DNA of 31,370 nucleotides, taken from positions 1 to 31,370 of the forward strand of contig JBBPTG010000199.1 of NCBI GenBank assembly GCA_038093975.1, read 5' to 3'. Below are positions 10,901 through 20,742 of the stretch, piece by piece (within the stretch, counting starts at the first letter, position 1; each line of letters opens with the position of its first letter). The stretch comes from Chalciporus piperatus (taxonomy: Eukaryota; Basidiomycota; Agaricomycetes; Boletales; Boletaceae). The notes beneath the pieces are model-generated. The model searched no databases, had not been told where the DNA came from, and worked only from the letters and a program-made list of their open reading frames with translations. Both the position numbers and the translations under genes were made by a program.

Positions 10901-11161
10901 GTCACGTTCAAAGACGTGGCCCTTGTCTCGCTGTACTCACCGCCCGATGTAAACCTTTGTCAGCGATCACATGGTGTCCTCATATCCTGCACAAAACTCG
11001 GCAATCTCTCGATTGTTGATATCACGTCTATCAAGTCCGTTGTTGCTATGATTCCACATACAGTTCCTGGTATGGTTGAGCAGAGATATTTTCTTGTAGA
11101 GAAGTCGGGGATAGAGATCGCACATTTTGGAGCCGAGAATGATCTCGGTGAGGACAGTTAA
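7951..11161 (+). CDS. Tnp2-like (EnSpm/CACTA) DNA transposase, three exons
   Basis: Probable transposase of the plant/fungal Tnp2 type. Exons 7951-8244, 8304-10730 and 10790-11161, joined at GT-AG introns of 59 bp each in phase 0, give about 1030 residues. The ATG at 7951 was chosen because it opens on a Cys/His cluster (FWCVCRKYC...WRRHL) that resembles the DNA-binding fingers of this family. Residues about 103-152 are ERDSPPPP repeats. Then come a CPMC zinc pair, the core SIDGAQLYDSKESDCWIYIW (Asp about 390), IIPGPKKPKFIESFLFPGLHH, GCGDGPGL (Asp about 480), the CGCRMLC cluster and WTMERTIGNLGQEIRQPS. The last exon carries ALVSLYSPPD and VVAMIPH. These match my memory of agaricomycete Tnp2-like proteins. 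I assign catalytic residues by inference. The frame is undamaged, so the gene may be active. Confidence 0.85.
8317..8463 (+). repeat. 24-bp coding minisatellite (ERDSPPPP) in the transposase
   Basis: About six tandem copies of a 24-bp unit, each starting GAACGAGATTCTCC, encode an alternating charged and polyproline stretch just after the first intron. Copies differ mainly at third positions, and one unit reads RDFSPPPE. The array is probably a flexible linker between the N-terminal finger and the catalytic core. Confidence 0.85.
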
Positions 11162-11268
11162 CAGCTCTGTAATGTACATGAACAAACATACACCTTGCTC
11201 TGGACAAGTCCATGCCGGATACTATACATGTGGTGCCACAACGGAGCAAAGAAACAGCAAGTATGAAG

Positions 11269-11836
11269 CTAAAGAAGACGAGCACGCTTGTGTACACCCT
11301 CCATGAGCTCTTCGAGTGTCTGAGAAGGACCTGTGATTGGGCGGAGAACATAGGCCAACGTCTGGAGTCGAGTTGAGGCGCTGCCTTCGTTCACTTCTTC
11401 AGGTGACGCAGCAACACGCGCCATGCGTTTCAAGACACGACACTCCTGTGCAGTTACACTCCTAGGATTCAAGTTAGTATGTAATCATACAGCACAGTAA
11501 AACTTGCTCGTTTTCCGTTGTGTGATCAGCAATCTGTTTGACAAGTTCAAGTTCGTCTACCGGCTTGGTGTCTTTCTCCAATTCAGCTTCGTTCAAGGGC
11601 TCGAAGGTATCCTCCTTGGTATCCTCGGCTTTTTTGACATCGTGTTTGATTTGAAACGCAAAGGTCTTGATGTCACAGGTAAGCGCTATCTTAGTTCAAT
11701 ACAAACAATTTACCTTTTTGTCAGGTGTTTTGATATCGAGATCAAAGTGGTAGGTGTTCCAGTCTTGATGAACACCATCAATCTCAAGATAGACCGTGTC
11801 ACCGAGCATGTTAACGACGCGTGGTGTGGTGGACAT
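11269..11836 (-). CDS. Unrecognised 157-residue protein, three exons
   Basis: I do not recognise this protein. Exons at about 11836-11714, 11665-11508 and 11461-11269 give 157 codons. The second intron is GC-AG (donor GCAAGT, acceptor CCTAG, 46 bp, with an ACTAAC branch-point match). It is the only choice I found that keeps the frame; the nearby GT donor would shift it to an early stop. The first intron (about 48 bp, GTAAAT to CAAG) has a weaker acceptor. The N-terminus (MSTTPRVVNMLGD) runs into a short beta-rich stretch, then a Lys/Glu/Asp-rich middle and a helical C-terminus. The 3' end faces the transposase 108 bp away, and the start is 148 bp from the divergent gene at 11985. Possible transposon accessory gene. 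Confidence 0.6.
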
Positions 11837-11984
11837 GTTGTGGCTTAGCGGGTAGTTGAGTGTAGGTGAGCGTCGTAGTCAGACGTACTAGCAGCAAATC
11901 TGGGGCACCCCAATTCTCCCACTCTGTAGTCAATCCTTTCCTCGACTTGACTTCACGTTGCGACGATCATCAACACTGTAAATA
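11837..11984. promoter_or_regulatory. Putative bidirectional promoter
   Basis: Only 148 bp separate the divergent starts at 11836 (minus) and 11985 (plus), so the two genes very likely share control sequences. I saw no clear TATA box. Confidence 0.45.
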
Positions 11985-13976
11985 ATGTCCATAATGCCTT
12001 CCGATCTTACACTTTCTTTGCCGCCCAACTCTCTTTTTTTCGATGAACATTCTCAGCAGCAGCTCGCCCAGCAAGCATTTCTCGATCCTTTCAAGAGCAG
12101 CAATACGTTTCCGACAATACCACAAATCCAGTGGTCTAATAACAGCCTTACAATTAATCAGGCGAGTTATATATCGAACACGGACATCATCTAATGCGCA
12201 TATATCCAGTGTATCCAACGAATCCAAGCACTAGAAGACACCGTAACGAAGCTCCAAATCGAAAATGCTACACTCGAAGCAGCATGTTCTGCTATCCAGT
12301 TAAGTCCTTCCTTCACTAAAGGCAATCTATCTGACTCTCTTCTTTCACGAGAAAATCATACGAGACCTTAGTCTCGCGGCTTAATCAAACAACAAGCTCT
12401 CCCACAAGCACATCTTCAGATTCAATCAGTGTCGCGCTCCAGGCACCAGTACAGTCCAGTATTCCGGCACTTCCTCAGGTCAAAGCAGAAGATCATCAAC
12501 TCGTGCGTTTTTGGAGTGAAAAGAGATGGAAGGAGTGGAACGAATCCGCCGAGGGGCAGCTCTCCAAGTCGAAGGACAAACACCACAACACTAGATACCT
12601 CGAAGACGGAAATGGTCAACGGCTCGATGCAATGCGCGTCACCAATATTCTCGACTGTATGCGGGATATCTGGCATGGATTTCGCCTCCAGAACCTTATC
12701 GATGCGCATACGACCTGGAAAACTATGTCGCTTTCACTCAAGCAAGTCCTTCGTCATGAAATGGTCAAGTCGCACCCAGAAACGAACCTTGGTGAAGATG
12801 GATGGAAGATCGACAGGCTCGCAAAGGACCACTATTCGTCATTCAAGCAGACTTGGTTTACGAAAAAGGCCGACGAGAAGCGGACCGGAAAACGAAAAAT
12901 CAAGTCCGAAGGGGATACCGACGGTGACAGCACAGCCAACCGCGAACCAACTGAACCCGATGCAAAACGTATCAAGCCTGAATCAACATCATCCGAACCG
13001 GTCAGCGACGGGTTGAATGATGATATCATCGAAGACTTCCGTATCAGTACTACGAGCAGCTCCATTGCCTCTCCGGCCTGCGAGACCACCAGCACGGCAA
13101 ACGAAGAACTTGCACTTTCAAACGAGGATTCGACCGCTTCAACCTCAGACACTCATGACTCTCCATTGCCTGTTTCGAGTCCAGATACCGACGATGTCGC
13201 CTTCGGAGGCCACTTAATCACCCTCGCAACAGCAGCCGCAACGACCACTCCCGTCGTTACCAAACCCACCCAACCAAAATCAGTCGTGCAAATCAAGAAT
13301 CCGTTGTAATCTTTCCCCCCTCTCTTGAACAATTCTGATATATGCTTTCAGATTATCAAAAGTATCCAAGTCAAGACAATCAAATTCCGAAAGCCCTCTG
13401 AACACTCTCGCTACCACAAGCCTTAACGAAACCAAGCGACAGGACGAAGACAACACCTCGCTAACACCACTCGGCCCTAGCATCGACGTATCGGCTCCCG
13501 CCGAAGCATCAGCACAAGTCACGGTCACCATACCCACTGCACTGCCAGTGAACAACAAGAAAGGAACTTGGCGGCCTCCTGCGAACAAGACTGGGCGGTA
13601 AGCGTTTTCGTTTGCTGCCATTACCTATAGCAAGTATAAAAAAATTCTTAGTACTCTCTGTGCACACCGTTGGCTCAAGCAGGTCAAACCGAACGGATCG
13701 AAAGAAGACTTCAATACATACTATGTGACTGTCACTTCGGAGGCGAAGGCGGTATGTATCTGTACCCGAGCTCATCGTATATTTTACTGACTGATAGTTT
13801 TGTGTATAGAGATACAAAGATGAGGCAACGAAACTCGTGCGTTATATCCTACTCAAAAAACAGCCAACTCGGACTAACTCGGGCTCTTTGTAGGTTGCAG
13901 ATGGTATTTGGACGAAGGGAACCGCCGACGTGATTGGAAAAATCGCCGTGCTGCCGATGCATTAGAGGTCCCTTAA
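11985..13976 (+). CDS. Unrecognised 558-residue coiled-coil protein, seven exons
   Basis: I do not recognise this family. Exons 11985-12161, 12210-12298, 12352-13302, 13352-13597, 13652-13751, 13810-13840 and 13894-13976 join in frame, with introns of 48-58 bp. The first intron is GC-AG (GCGAGT donor). Residues 1-59 are Ser/Gln-rich. A short coiled coil (CIQRIQALEDTVTKLQIENA) spans about 60-95. A Trp-rich conserved-looking block (RFWSEKRWKEW to DGWKIDRLAKDHYSSFKQTW) spans about 130-265, followed by a basic patch KRTGKRK, an acidic Ser/Thr-rich linker, and a basic C-terminus (LCAHRWLKQVKPNG, CRWYLDEGNRRRDWKNRRAA). The composition suggests a nuclear DNA-binding protein. If the last intron is not removed, the protein would stop at 13891-13893. 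Its position next to the Tnp2-like gene makes a transposon accessory role possible. Confidence 0.65.
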
Positions 13977-14096
13977 TGCAACAACAATCCGATGTGGGCG
14001 TGAACAGCAACAGCGTGGATAACAGGCAATCGAGCGTGTCGTGGTGGGGGCCCGGGGCAAGTGGGCGGGTGGTGGATTTTTTGCTATCCCTGCTCC

Positions 14097-14657
14097 TGTT
14101 ACGAACGCTTCATTTCCTTATCCTAATCATCTCTACATTCCATTACGCTTACTAGGTTTCTCTTCGTCTCTTGGACTTAGTTATTTCACTTTCTCTTTTG
14201 TTATCTTATCTTATCGCATCACGTGACTTACTTACATAAGCTAGGTCTAGACCTTCGCTTACTAACTGATGACTTACTGCTCATTCGTCAGCATCAGTCA
14301 GCATTACTCATCATATGACTCGCGCTTACTCATTCCGCAGTAGAGCTAGTTACGCCATTGGCTAGTAGTCAGTATGAGTCATACCCAGTCACCTACGATA
14401 AGGTTTAGCCACAACATGTACAAACATTGACAATAGTATATAAACCCGGGTCGACAAGCACTGGACTCCCCAGTCTTGTTCTCCTGGAGTTTCCTCATCG
14501 AACCTCAGCCAAGTTCATCGGCTCGCTATTGTCTAGTGTGAGTCTTAGCTCTTAGTTGAGTTGAGTCGTTTCATTAGAACAAGACTAATATTTTCTTTTG
14601 TCTTAGCGTCTCGTCGCTACCACACGTGTCTTGTACGCCACTCCATCGTTGATCACA
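14097..14657 (+). repeat. 5' LTR of the plus-strand Gypsy element
   Basis: The start is placed at TGTTACGAAC because it matches the TGTTA ends of the other LTRs here. A TATA box (TATATAAACCC) lies near 14436. The end is placed at ACA (14655-14657), because TGGGTACTGCG at 14660-14670 could be a TGG-starting primer binding site. The right boundary is uncertain: the ends are not perfect inverted repeats, and no second LTR copy is present for comparison. Confidence 0.5.
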
Positions 14658-14714
14658 AGTGGGTACTGCGCTGCTTGTTCGCGCCTCGTCATCGCTGACT
14701 TTATTTTTGAATAA

Positions 14715-15969
14715 GTGTCGAGCAACCCCGCCGCATCTCAGCGCGCCGCGTCCCCTGTACCTTCCATCCAGTGGAACGGTATACTTGATCTCCCCGCCGT
14801 CGAGAACAACCTCGACTTCACCAGCGTCATCAGAAACCTTGAACGAGCTGCAGAAGTCTATCCCGGCTTCACCAGCATCATCGACGACCTCGAACGAGAG
14901 AACGCTCGTGTCCAGGAAGACTACGCTCGTACTCAAGCGTTACACGCTGAAAGACAAAGGGAGACTATTGAGAAGTACTCAGCGCCGATAGTCCCAGAGC
15001 CAGACTATTCGGACCTATACGTTGATTGGTTGGAACCTCCGGTAATTCCCTCCTACCCATACCATCTACCTTCTGAGGTTTACATTCACCCTCTCGGTAC
15101 CCTTCGGTTACCTCATCATCCCGCCAATCTCCAGATCGGCACTCGTCGACTTCCGTCACTCCCTCCCATCGAGGCTATTCGGGCACCGTTGCCGCCCAAC
15201 CCCCAGCAGATACTAGCCAACGCCTTCGGCGTTGAAGAGTTATATTATCGTGCCTCCTCCATCCCCAGAGCCCCAACTCCGCTCGCGGAGCCCGTTGATT
15301 GGACAGCCATCGACGAGGATCTTCTTACTCTTCAACACCAATTCCCCATTGGAGTCTCTGGTCGTACGGAAAGTTTCCGCCGCGCTCTCTATCACACGCT
15401 TATATCCCCGGCAGGTGAGAAGTCGATTCGAGAGAACATTGACGATCGGGTACGTCAACGCCGACGAAGCGACAGGTTACTTAGAGGTATCCCTGAGGAC
15501 GCCGGTAATCGTATTAAGACGAGAGTACCAACCCCGCGTCCTACTAGGCGCACTCGCTGCCATAAGCCTCTCGTCCCTCTTAGGAAGATTCGCCCAGTAC
15601 AGCTTACAGGTCTTCCTGCTACTTTTATACCTCATCTTCGGCCACGTAATTCTCTCAGACGACCTTCGCGTTACCTTTGACTTCGCATACATCCTCGTAT
15701 CTCACAGGAATCGTCCAGTAGCACTACCTACTCCTCCCCCTTCCCCTGTTGTATCACAAGCGGAGTTAGAAGAAGACGAAGAATTACCAGGATTAGTAGA
15801 GTCTGATAGTGAAGACGAAGGAGGACTAAGAGAGACAAACGCACCAGGAGTGCAACTGTACTATCCCGCGCCTCATTCCATCAGAAGAAGTATTCCACCG
15901 CCACCTTATCAAAGAGACGCCCCTGCTTCGTTATCAGGAGAAACCCTTGAAGGATCTCAGGAGATCTGA
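14715..15969 (+). pseudogene. Decayed extra ORF between 5' LTR and gag
   Basis: Two overlapping open frames occupy the space where Gypsy elements normally have only leader. The first (14715-15680, about 321 codons) begins GTG directly after a TAA and contains no Met at all. Its sequence looks like real protein: a helical Glu/Arg region (about residues 40-85), Pro-rich segments and a basic RRTRCHK-type tail. The second (15232-15969) opens with TTG in the +1 frame and supplies an acidic, Pro-rich end (AELEEDEELPGLVESDSEDE). I read this as one former gene that lost its start codon (GTGTCGAGC, perhaps once ATG) and took a frameshift near 15680. Function unknown. The hydrophobic run in the second frame lies in the overlap and is probably an out-of-frame artefact. 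Confidence 0.5.
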
Positions 15970-16012
15970 AATAAAAATCTAGTTTTACTTCTTCCATTCT
16001 AGTGCATCAAGA

Positions 16013-17212
16013 ATGTCGGTTCTCGCTCCAGACTTAGCAGCTGCCTTAACAGGCATTCTCGGACATCGTGACGCGTCCATACGGGATCTTGGAACGCAGT
16101 TGAGACTTGCGTTAGAAACAATGACGGATCAACTTACCAACGCTCAGAGAGTAAATCAAAATCTAAACAATAACGTCTTGCAGCTTGAAGCGCAAGTACA
16201 AGCTATTCAAGTGCCTGGCGCAATACCAGCTCCTACGGTCGGACCTAGCGGACCTAAGCTATCCAAAATCGTCAAAGATCCAGGAGACTATGACGGATCT
16301 AGAGGAAGAAAGTTCGAAGAATGGTGGACAAGAGTCCGTGCATGGATAGATGAAAACAACACCGTGTTAACCGGAATGACGGCGATCAGAGCTATCCTTA
16401 GTCGGATGACAGGAGGAGACGCCGCAACTTTCTCACGAGCCATGACACATGACATCTTGGAGAATGGAACCACGTATACTTCCGCCGAGTTCCATAAACG
16501 AATCACCGATCAATTCCGCTCGGGTAACGAAGTGGAATATCACCGCAATCAAATCAAGAATCTGAAACAGGGCAAGATGTCTATGGAGAAATTCCTTACC
16601 ACGTTCCAGACTCATCGCCTTATGGACGATTGGGATGATCCGAGACACATCGAACTCCTAGAACTAAACGCAGATCCAGAGATCACACATCGGATCTTAA
16701 TGGAGAAGGGACGGATGGACAAATATGACACATATGTCGAAGAGCTACGCCTCCTTGCAGGAAGGAAGCAGCTTATCTCCATGATTAAGACAGGAACCGC
16801 AGGTGATACATCGCGATATAAATATACCAACACGGGCACACAACCGGGCCGTGGTGCCCCAATGGATATAGGTTCTGCCGAAATTGAAGAAGGAGAAATT
16901 GTGGAAGAAGAAGAAGCATCGTCTACCGTAAAAGCGGCCACAAGCAATTTCAAAGAGAAGAAACAAGGAAATTGTTGGAACTGTGGGAAACCGGGACATC
17001 CGAAACAGCAATGTCCGGTACCTAGTACCAAATGCAAGGGTTGTGGTTGGTCACGAGGCGAACACAAACGTGCCTGCAAACTTCAGAAGAGACAGGTGAG
17101 AGAACTGTCTACCGAATCTAGTGCTCTTGAAGGCCGTTCATTCGATGAAATGAAGGCTTACTTCTACGATATGAAAGATATCGAAATGAAGGGAAAAGGC
17201 AAAGCGGCCTGA
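16013..17212 (+). CDS. gag: Ty3/Gypsy Gag
   Basis: Capsid and nucleocapsid protein, 399 residues. Residues about 25-65 form a heptad-like helix (MTDQLTNAQRVNQNLNNNV). The capsid domain carries KIVKDPGDYDGSRGRKFEEWW and MSMEKFLTTF. The linker again has GTQPGRGAPMD, then an acidic stretch and a CCHC knuckle CWNCGKPGHPKQQC (about residues 321-334). A second Cys/His cluster, CKGCGWSRGEHKRAC, follows. The ATG at 16013 has an A at -3 (caagaATG). Gag ends in TGA immediately followed by the pol ATG in the same frame. Confidence 0.9.
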   Translation: MSVLAPDLAAALTGILGHRDASIRDLGTQLRLALETMTDQLTNAQRVNQNLNNNVLQLEAQVQAIQVPGAIPAPTVGPSGPKLSKIVKDPGDYDGSRGRKFEEWWTRVRAWIDENNTVLTGMTAIRAILSRMTGGDAATFSRAMTHDILENGTTYTSAEFHKRITDQFRSGNEVEYHRNQIKNLKQGKMSMEKFLTTFQTHRLMDDWDDPRHIELLELNADPEITHRILMEKGRMDKYDTYVEELRLLAGRKQLISMIKTGTAGDTSRYKYTNTGTQPGRGAPMDIGSAEIEEGEIVEEEEASSTVKAATSNFKEKKQGNCWNCGKPGHPKQQCPVPSTKCKGCGWSRGEHKRACKLQKRQVRELSTESSALEGRSFDEMKAYFYDMKDIEMKGKGKAA

Positions 17213-20200
17213 ATGATCTGGGCAAACGGACCGCAATCGTTAGGAAAATCTGTAAACTATTCACACAGTCAAACGGGGTCTCATGTTGATCATGAGCTTG
17301 GCCTGGACTCTAGTCAGGTGCTTAATTCCGTTTCCATAATCCGATATCTTTCCGAAAACCCAGGACCACGTTTCATTCGCACGACAGATCGAGAATTGAA
17401 GCTATATACTTCCATCGCTTCGCAACGCCTCCCCTCTGCTTTCACACGAGCGGAAGCACTTCTCGATTCAGGAGCTAACGCTATCTTTGTTGATCGGAGA
17501 TGGGCTGATAAAATCAAATTACCCCTCGTGCAACTCAGACATCCACTTACGGTATACAACGTGGACGGAACACATAACTCCGCTGGACAGATAACACACT
17601 GTGCGGAAATCATTATCCATTTCAACGGACATCGTGAGAAGGCCATTGCAGAAGTCACTGATCTCGGAAAGAATCAGGTGATACTAGGATACGCATGGCT
17701 GAAGCAACACAATCCGGAGATAGATTGGAACAAAGGAACGGTCCACATGACACGTTGTCCTTGGTCTTGTTCCGTTTTACGAGATAAACCACCGTTCGCA
17801 CGTCAACTTGATGATGAAGAACGAAATTCTCTTCGTCACATCAACGCCGCAAAGAAGGAAGCACCTGAACCAAAAATGGAAAAGACTCCGGAGGAGCTTG
17901 TTCCAAAAGAATATCACAAGTATATTCACCTGTTCAAGAAAAAGGAATCTGAACGCATGCCAACCCGTAAGCCGTGGGATCACGCAATTGACTTGAAAGA
18001 CACCTACAAGCCGAAAAAGGGTCGTCTTATCCCACTATCTGTCACGGAACAAGAAGAAGTCAGCGCATTCATTGATGATCAGCTCAAGAAAGGATACATT
18101 CGTCCTTCCAAATCCGAGCAGACTTCTCCCGTGTTCTTCGTTCCTAAGAAAGATGGCAAGAAACGCATGGTTCAAGATTACCGTTATCTGAATGAACACA
18201 CGGTGAAAAACAATTATCCGTTACCCCTCATTTCCCAATTGGTTGATAAACTGAAAGGCGCAAAACTGTTTACCAAAATGGACTTGCGCTGGGGATACAA
18301 CAACATCCGCATCAAAGAAGGCGATGAATCTAAAGCCGCATTCGTGTGCTTCCGTGGCGCCTTCGAACCCTTGGTCATGTACTTCGGATTATGCAATTCC
18401 CCTGCAACATTCCAAACCATGATGAACGACATCTTCTCGGATATGGAAGACGCCGTTGTTGTCTACATTGATGACATCATGATCTTTACTAAATCCGACG
18501 ACCCTGCTGTCCATGCCAAAATAGTCAGAGAAGTTCTTCGTCGCCTAGAAGAGAATGACCTTTTCGTCAAACCAGAGAAATGTGTCTTCCATACCAAAGA
18601 AGTAGAATTCTTGGGAATGACAATTACTCCCGAGGGAATCAGAATGGACGACGATAAGGTCAAGGCAATCACCGAATGGCCAACTCCGACAAATGTCAGA
18701 GGTGTCAGAAGCTTCCTTGGGTTAGCAAATGTCTATCGACGCTTCATTCAGGATTACGCCCAAGTGGCTAGACCCTTGAATGACCTTACCAAGAAGGATG
18801 TGAAATTCGCATGGGAAGACGCACAACGAAACGCCTTCAACACGTTGAAACAGAAGTTCATCACCGCTCCCATACTCGCTTTCCCAGACAATGACAAACG
18901 CTTCCGTCTAGAATCGGATGCATCTAATTATGCCACGGGTGCTGTTCTATCTATAGAACAAGGAGACAAATGGCATCCCGTCGCATTCTCTTCCCATTCC
19001 ATGTCACCGGAAGAACGCAACTACCCCATTGCGGATAAAGAGATGCTAAGCGTTATCAGAAGTCTAGAACAATGGAGACATTATCTAGAAGGTTCTAAGC
19101 ACGAGTTTGAGATCTGGAACGATCACGCGAATCTTCAGTTCTTCATGACTCGGCAAGATCTAAATCGACGCCAAGCACGCTGGTCTCAATATCTTAGCCG
19201 ATTCAATTTCAAATGGTTACACAAGGCAGGTTCCCAAATGGGAAAAGCCGATGCCTTATCAAGAAGAGAAGACCACACAATTGGTATCGAAGCAGATAAC
19301 AAAGCTGTCCTTGTAATACCTCCGGACAGAATAGCTGCCACGTCAACTGTTCAACTCTCAACCGATTCCGATCTGATCAAGAATAAAATCAGAAAAGCAA
19401 CCTTCAAAATACGTGAAACAGAAGTCATGAAACTCTGTAAAGAACACGGCATTTGTGAAGAGTCTGATGGGATTCTGATTGACAAGAAAGGAAGATTATA
19501 CGTGCCTGAAGAAGAAGATCTCCGCATGGAGATTATTCGACTTCATCACGACACGCCCGTTGCTGGACACCCCGGATATGAAAAGACAATTGAACTGCTA
19601 CAGCGCAGTTACACATGGCCAGGAATGGCTACGCTCGTGAAAGACTACGTCTCACGCTGTGACAGATGTGCACGTTTCAAAGGAATAAACTATGCTCCTT
19701 CTGGAAAACTCCGTCCCCTCGAAGTTCCGGATCTTCCCTGGGAACATATCTCTGCAGATTTCACTACCGATCTGCCACTCTCGAACGGATTCGATTCTAT
19801 TCTTGTAGTAGTTGACAGATTCTCCAAAGAAGTCGAATTCATTCCATGCAACAAGACAGTCACCGCTCTCGACACTGCTCGTCTTTACCTAACCCATGTG
19901 TGGAAACATCATGGACTTCCTAAAACCATCATATCGGATCGAGGTCCGCAATTCGCATCTCAAGTGATGAAAGACATATGCAAACGTCTTGGCATTACGC
20001 CCAAACTCTCCACCGCCTTTCATCCACAGACTGATGGACAAACTGAACGTATGAATCGAGATCTACAACAGTATCTCCGCCTATTCACGTCAGAAAAGCA
20101 AGAAGAATGGACTGATTGGTTGCCAATTGCGCAATTCTCATATAACTCGAAGAAGCAAGCTTCTACATCTAAGGCACCTTTCAACGTCACGCACACATAT

Positions 20201-20728
20201 TCTCCAAGAATGGGAATAGAGAATTACACGTCTAAAGCACCAGCTGCTACGGACTTTGTTGACACACTCGCCAACACGTTGAAAGAAACCAAAGATAACA
20301 TAATAGAAGCTCAGAAACGTATGAAGACGCAAGCCGACAAACATCGTTCTGAATCACCATCTTACGAAATTGGTCAGAAAGTCTGGTTGTCTACAGCTAA
20401 TCTCCGCCTGGCGCAGAGATCTAAGAAACTTTCCCCACGATGGTTAGGCCCTTACGAAATCACAACCCTGATTGGACGGAACGCACTACGTTTGAAGCTT
20501 CCGCGTACCATGAAAATTCACCCCGTCATTAATGTTTCACGTGTCAAACCATATAAGGACAGGTTACGGAAGCAAACCGTTGACAAGCCTGGGCCTGTGA
20601 TTGTGACAGAAGACAGAGATGATGAATATGAGGTGGATTACATCGTTGATTCTCGTTTACAGGGAAAAACCCTGAAATACCTCGTGCACATCAGCAACAC
20701 TGCAAAAAGTCTGAAGTTACTGGAATGA
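17213..20728 (+). CDS. pol: Ty3/Gypsy Pol polyprotein with truncated chromodomain and foreign tail
   Basis: 1171 codons. Domains in order: aspartic protease (LLDSGANAIF, Asp85); reverse transcriptase with YIDD at 418-421; RNase H (SDASNYATGAVLS, EMLSVIRSLEQWRHYL, NDHANLQFF); the integrase HHCC zinc finger (HHDTPVAGH...CDRCARFKG); and the integrase core with Asp849, Asp909 and Glu945, giving the DD35E spacing. A GPY/F-type module follows (SPRWLGPYEI...HPVINVSRVKPY). A chromodomain starts at about 1136 (EYEVDYIVDSRLQGKTLKYLVH) but breaks off at His1159. The last 12 residues (ISNTAKSLKLLE) come from the fold-back element terminus. Catalytic residues all look intact. The break should affect chromatin targeting, and loss of the 3' LTR prevents replication of this copy. 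Confidence 0.92.
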   Translation: MIWANGPQSLGKSVNYSHSQTGSHVDHELGLDSSQVLNSVSIIRYLSENPGPRFIRTTDRELKLYTSIASQRLPSAFTRAEALLDSGANAIFVDRRWADKIKLPLVQLRHPLTVYNVDGTHNSAGQITHCAEIIIHFNGHREKAIAEVTDLGKNQVILGYAWLKQHNPEIDWNKGTVHMTRCPWSCSVLRDKPPFARQLDDEERNSLRHINAAKKEAPEPKMEKTPEELVPKEYHKYIHLFKKKESERMPTRKPWDHAIDLKDTYKPKKGRLIPLSVTEQEEVSAFIDDQLKKGYIRPSKSEQTSPVFFVPKKDGKKRMVQDYRYLNEHTVKNNYPLPLISQLVDKLKGAKLFTKMDLRWGYNNIRIKEGDESKAAFVCFRGAFEPLVMYFGLCNSPATFQTMMNDIFSDMEDAVVVYIDDIMIFTKSDDPAVHAKIVREVLRRLEENDLFVKPEKCVFHTKEVEFLGMTITPEGIRMDDDKVKAITEWPTPTNVRGVRSFLGLANVYRRFIQDYAQVARPLNDLTKKDVKFAWEDAQRNAFNTLKQKFITAPILAFPDNDKRFRLESDASNYATGAVLSIEQGDKWHPVAFSSHSMSPEERNYPIADKEMLSVIRSLEQWRHYLEGSKHEFEIWNDHANLQFFMTRQDLNRRQARWSQYLSRFNFKWLHKAGSQMGKADALSRREDHTIGIEADNKAVLVIPPDRIAATSTVQLSTDSDLIKNKIRKATFKIRETEVMKLCKEHGICEESDGILIDKKGRLYVPEEEDLRMEIIRLHHDTPVAGHPGYEKTIELLQRSYTWPGMATLVKDYVSRCDRCARFKGINYAPSGKLRPLEVPDLPWEHISADFTTDLPLSNGFDSILVVVDRFSKEVEFIPCNKTVTALDTARLYLTHVWKHHGLPKTIISDRGPQFASQVMKDICKRLGITPKLSTAFHPQTDGQTERMNRDLQQYLRLFTSEKQEEWTDWLPIAQFSYNSKKQASTSKAPFNVTHTYSPRMGIENYTSKAPAATDFVDTLANTLKETKDNIIEAQKRMKTQADKHRSESPSYEIGQKVWLSTANLRLAQRSKKLSPRWLGPYEITTLIGRNALRLKLPRTMKIHPVINVSRVKPYKDRLRKQTVDKPGPVIVTEDRDDEYEVDYIVDSRLQGKTLKYLVHISNTAKSLKLLE

Positions 20729-20742
20729 CTGGATCAGTTAAA

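Larger units (their letters stand above)
14097..20688 (+). mobile_element. Ty3/Gypsy LTR retrotransposon, 3' end missing
   Basis: The order is LTR (14097-14657), decayed extra ORF (14715-15969), gag (16013-17212) and pol (17213-20689). The element stops inside the pol chromodomain, where the fold-back element begins. No 3' LTR matching the LTR at 14097 is visible downstream; the LTR at 28459 belongs to another family. This copy therefore cannot be autonomous. Confidence 0.85.

Noticed and set aside
11504..11848. 114-codon plus-strand ORF
   Set aside because: It lies antisense to the three-exon gene whose exons join in frame and give a better protein.
15540..15720. Transmembrane env-like protein before gag
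   Set aside because: The hydrophobic run lies in the overlap and is an out-of-frame reading of the more protein-like first frame; the frame opens with TTG, not ATG.
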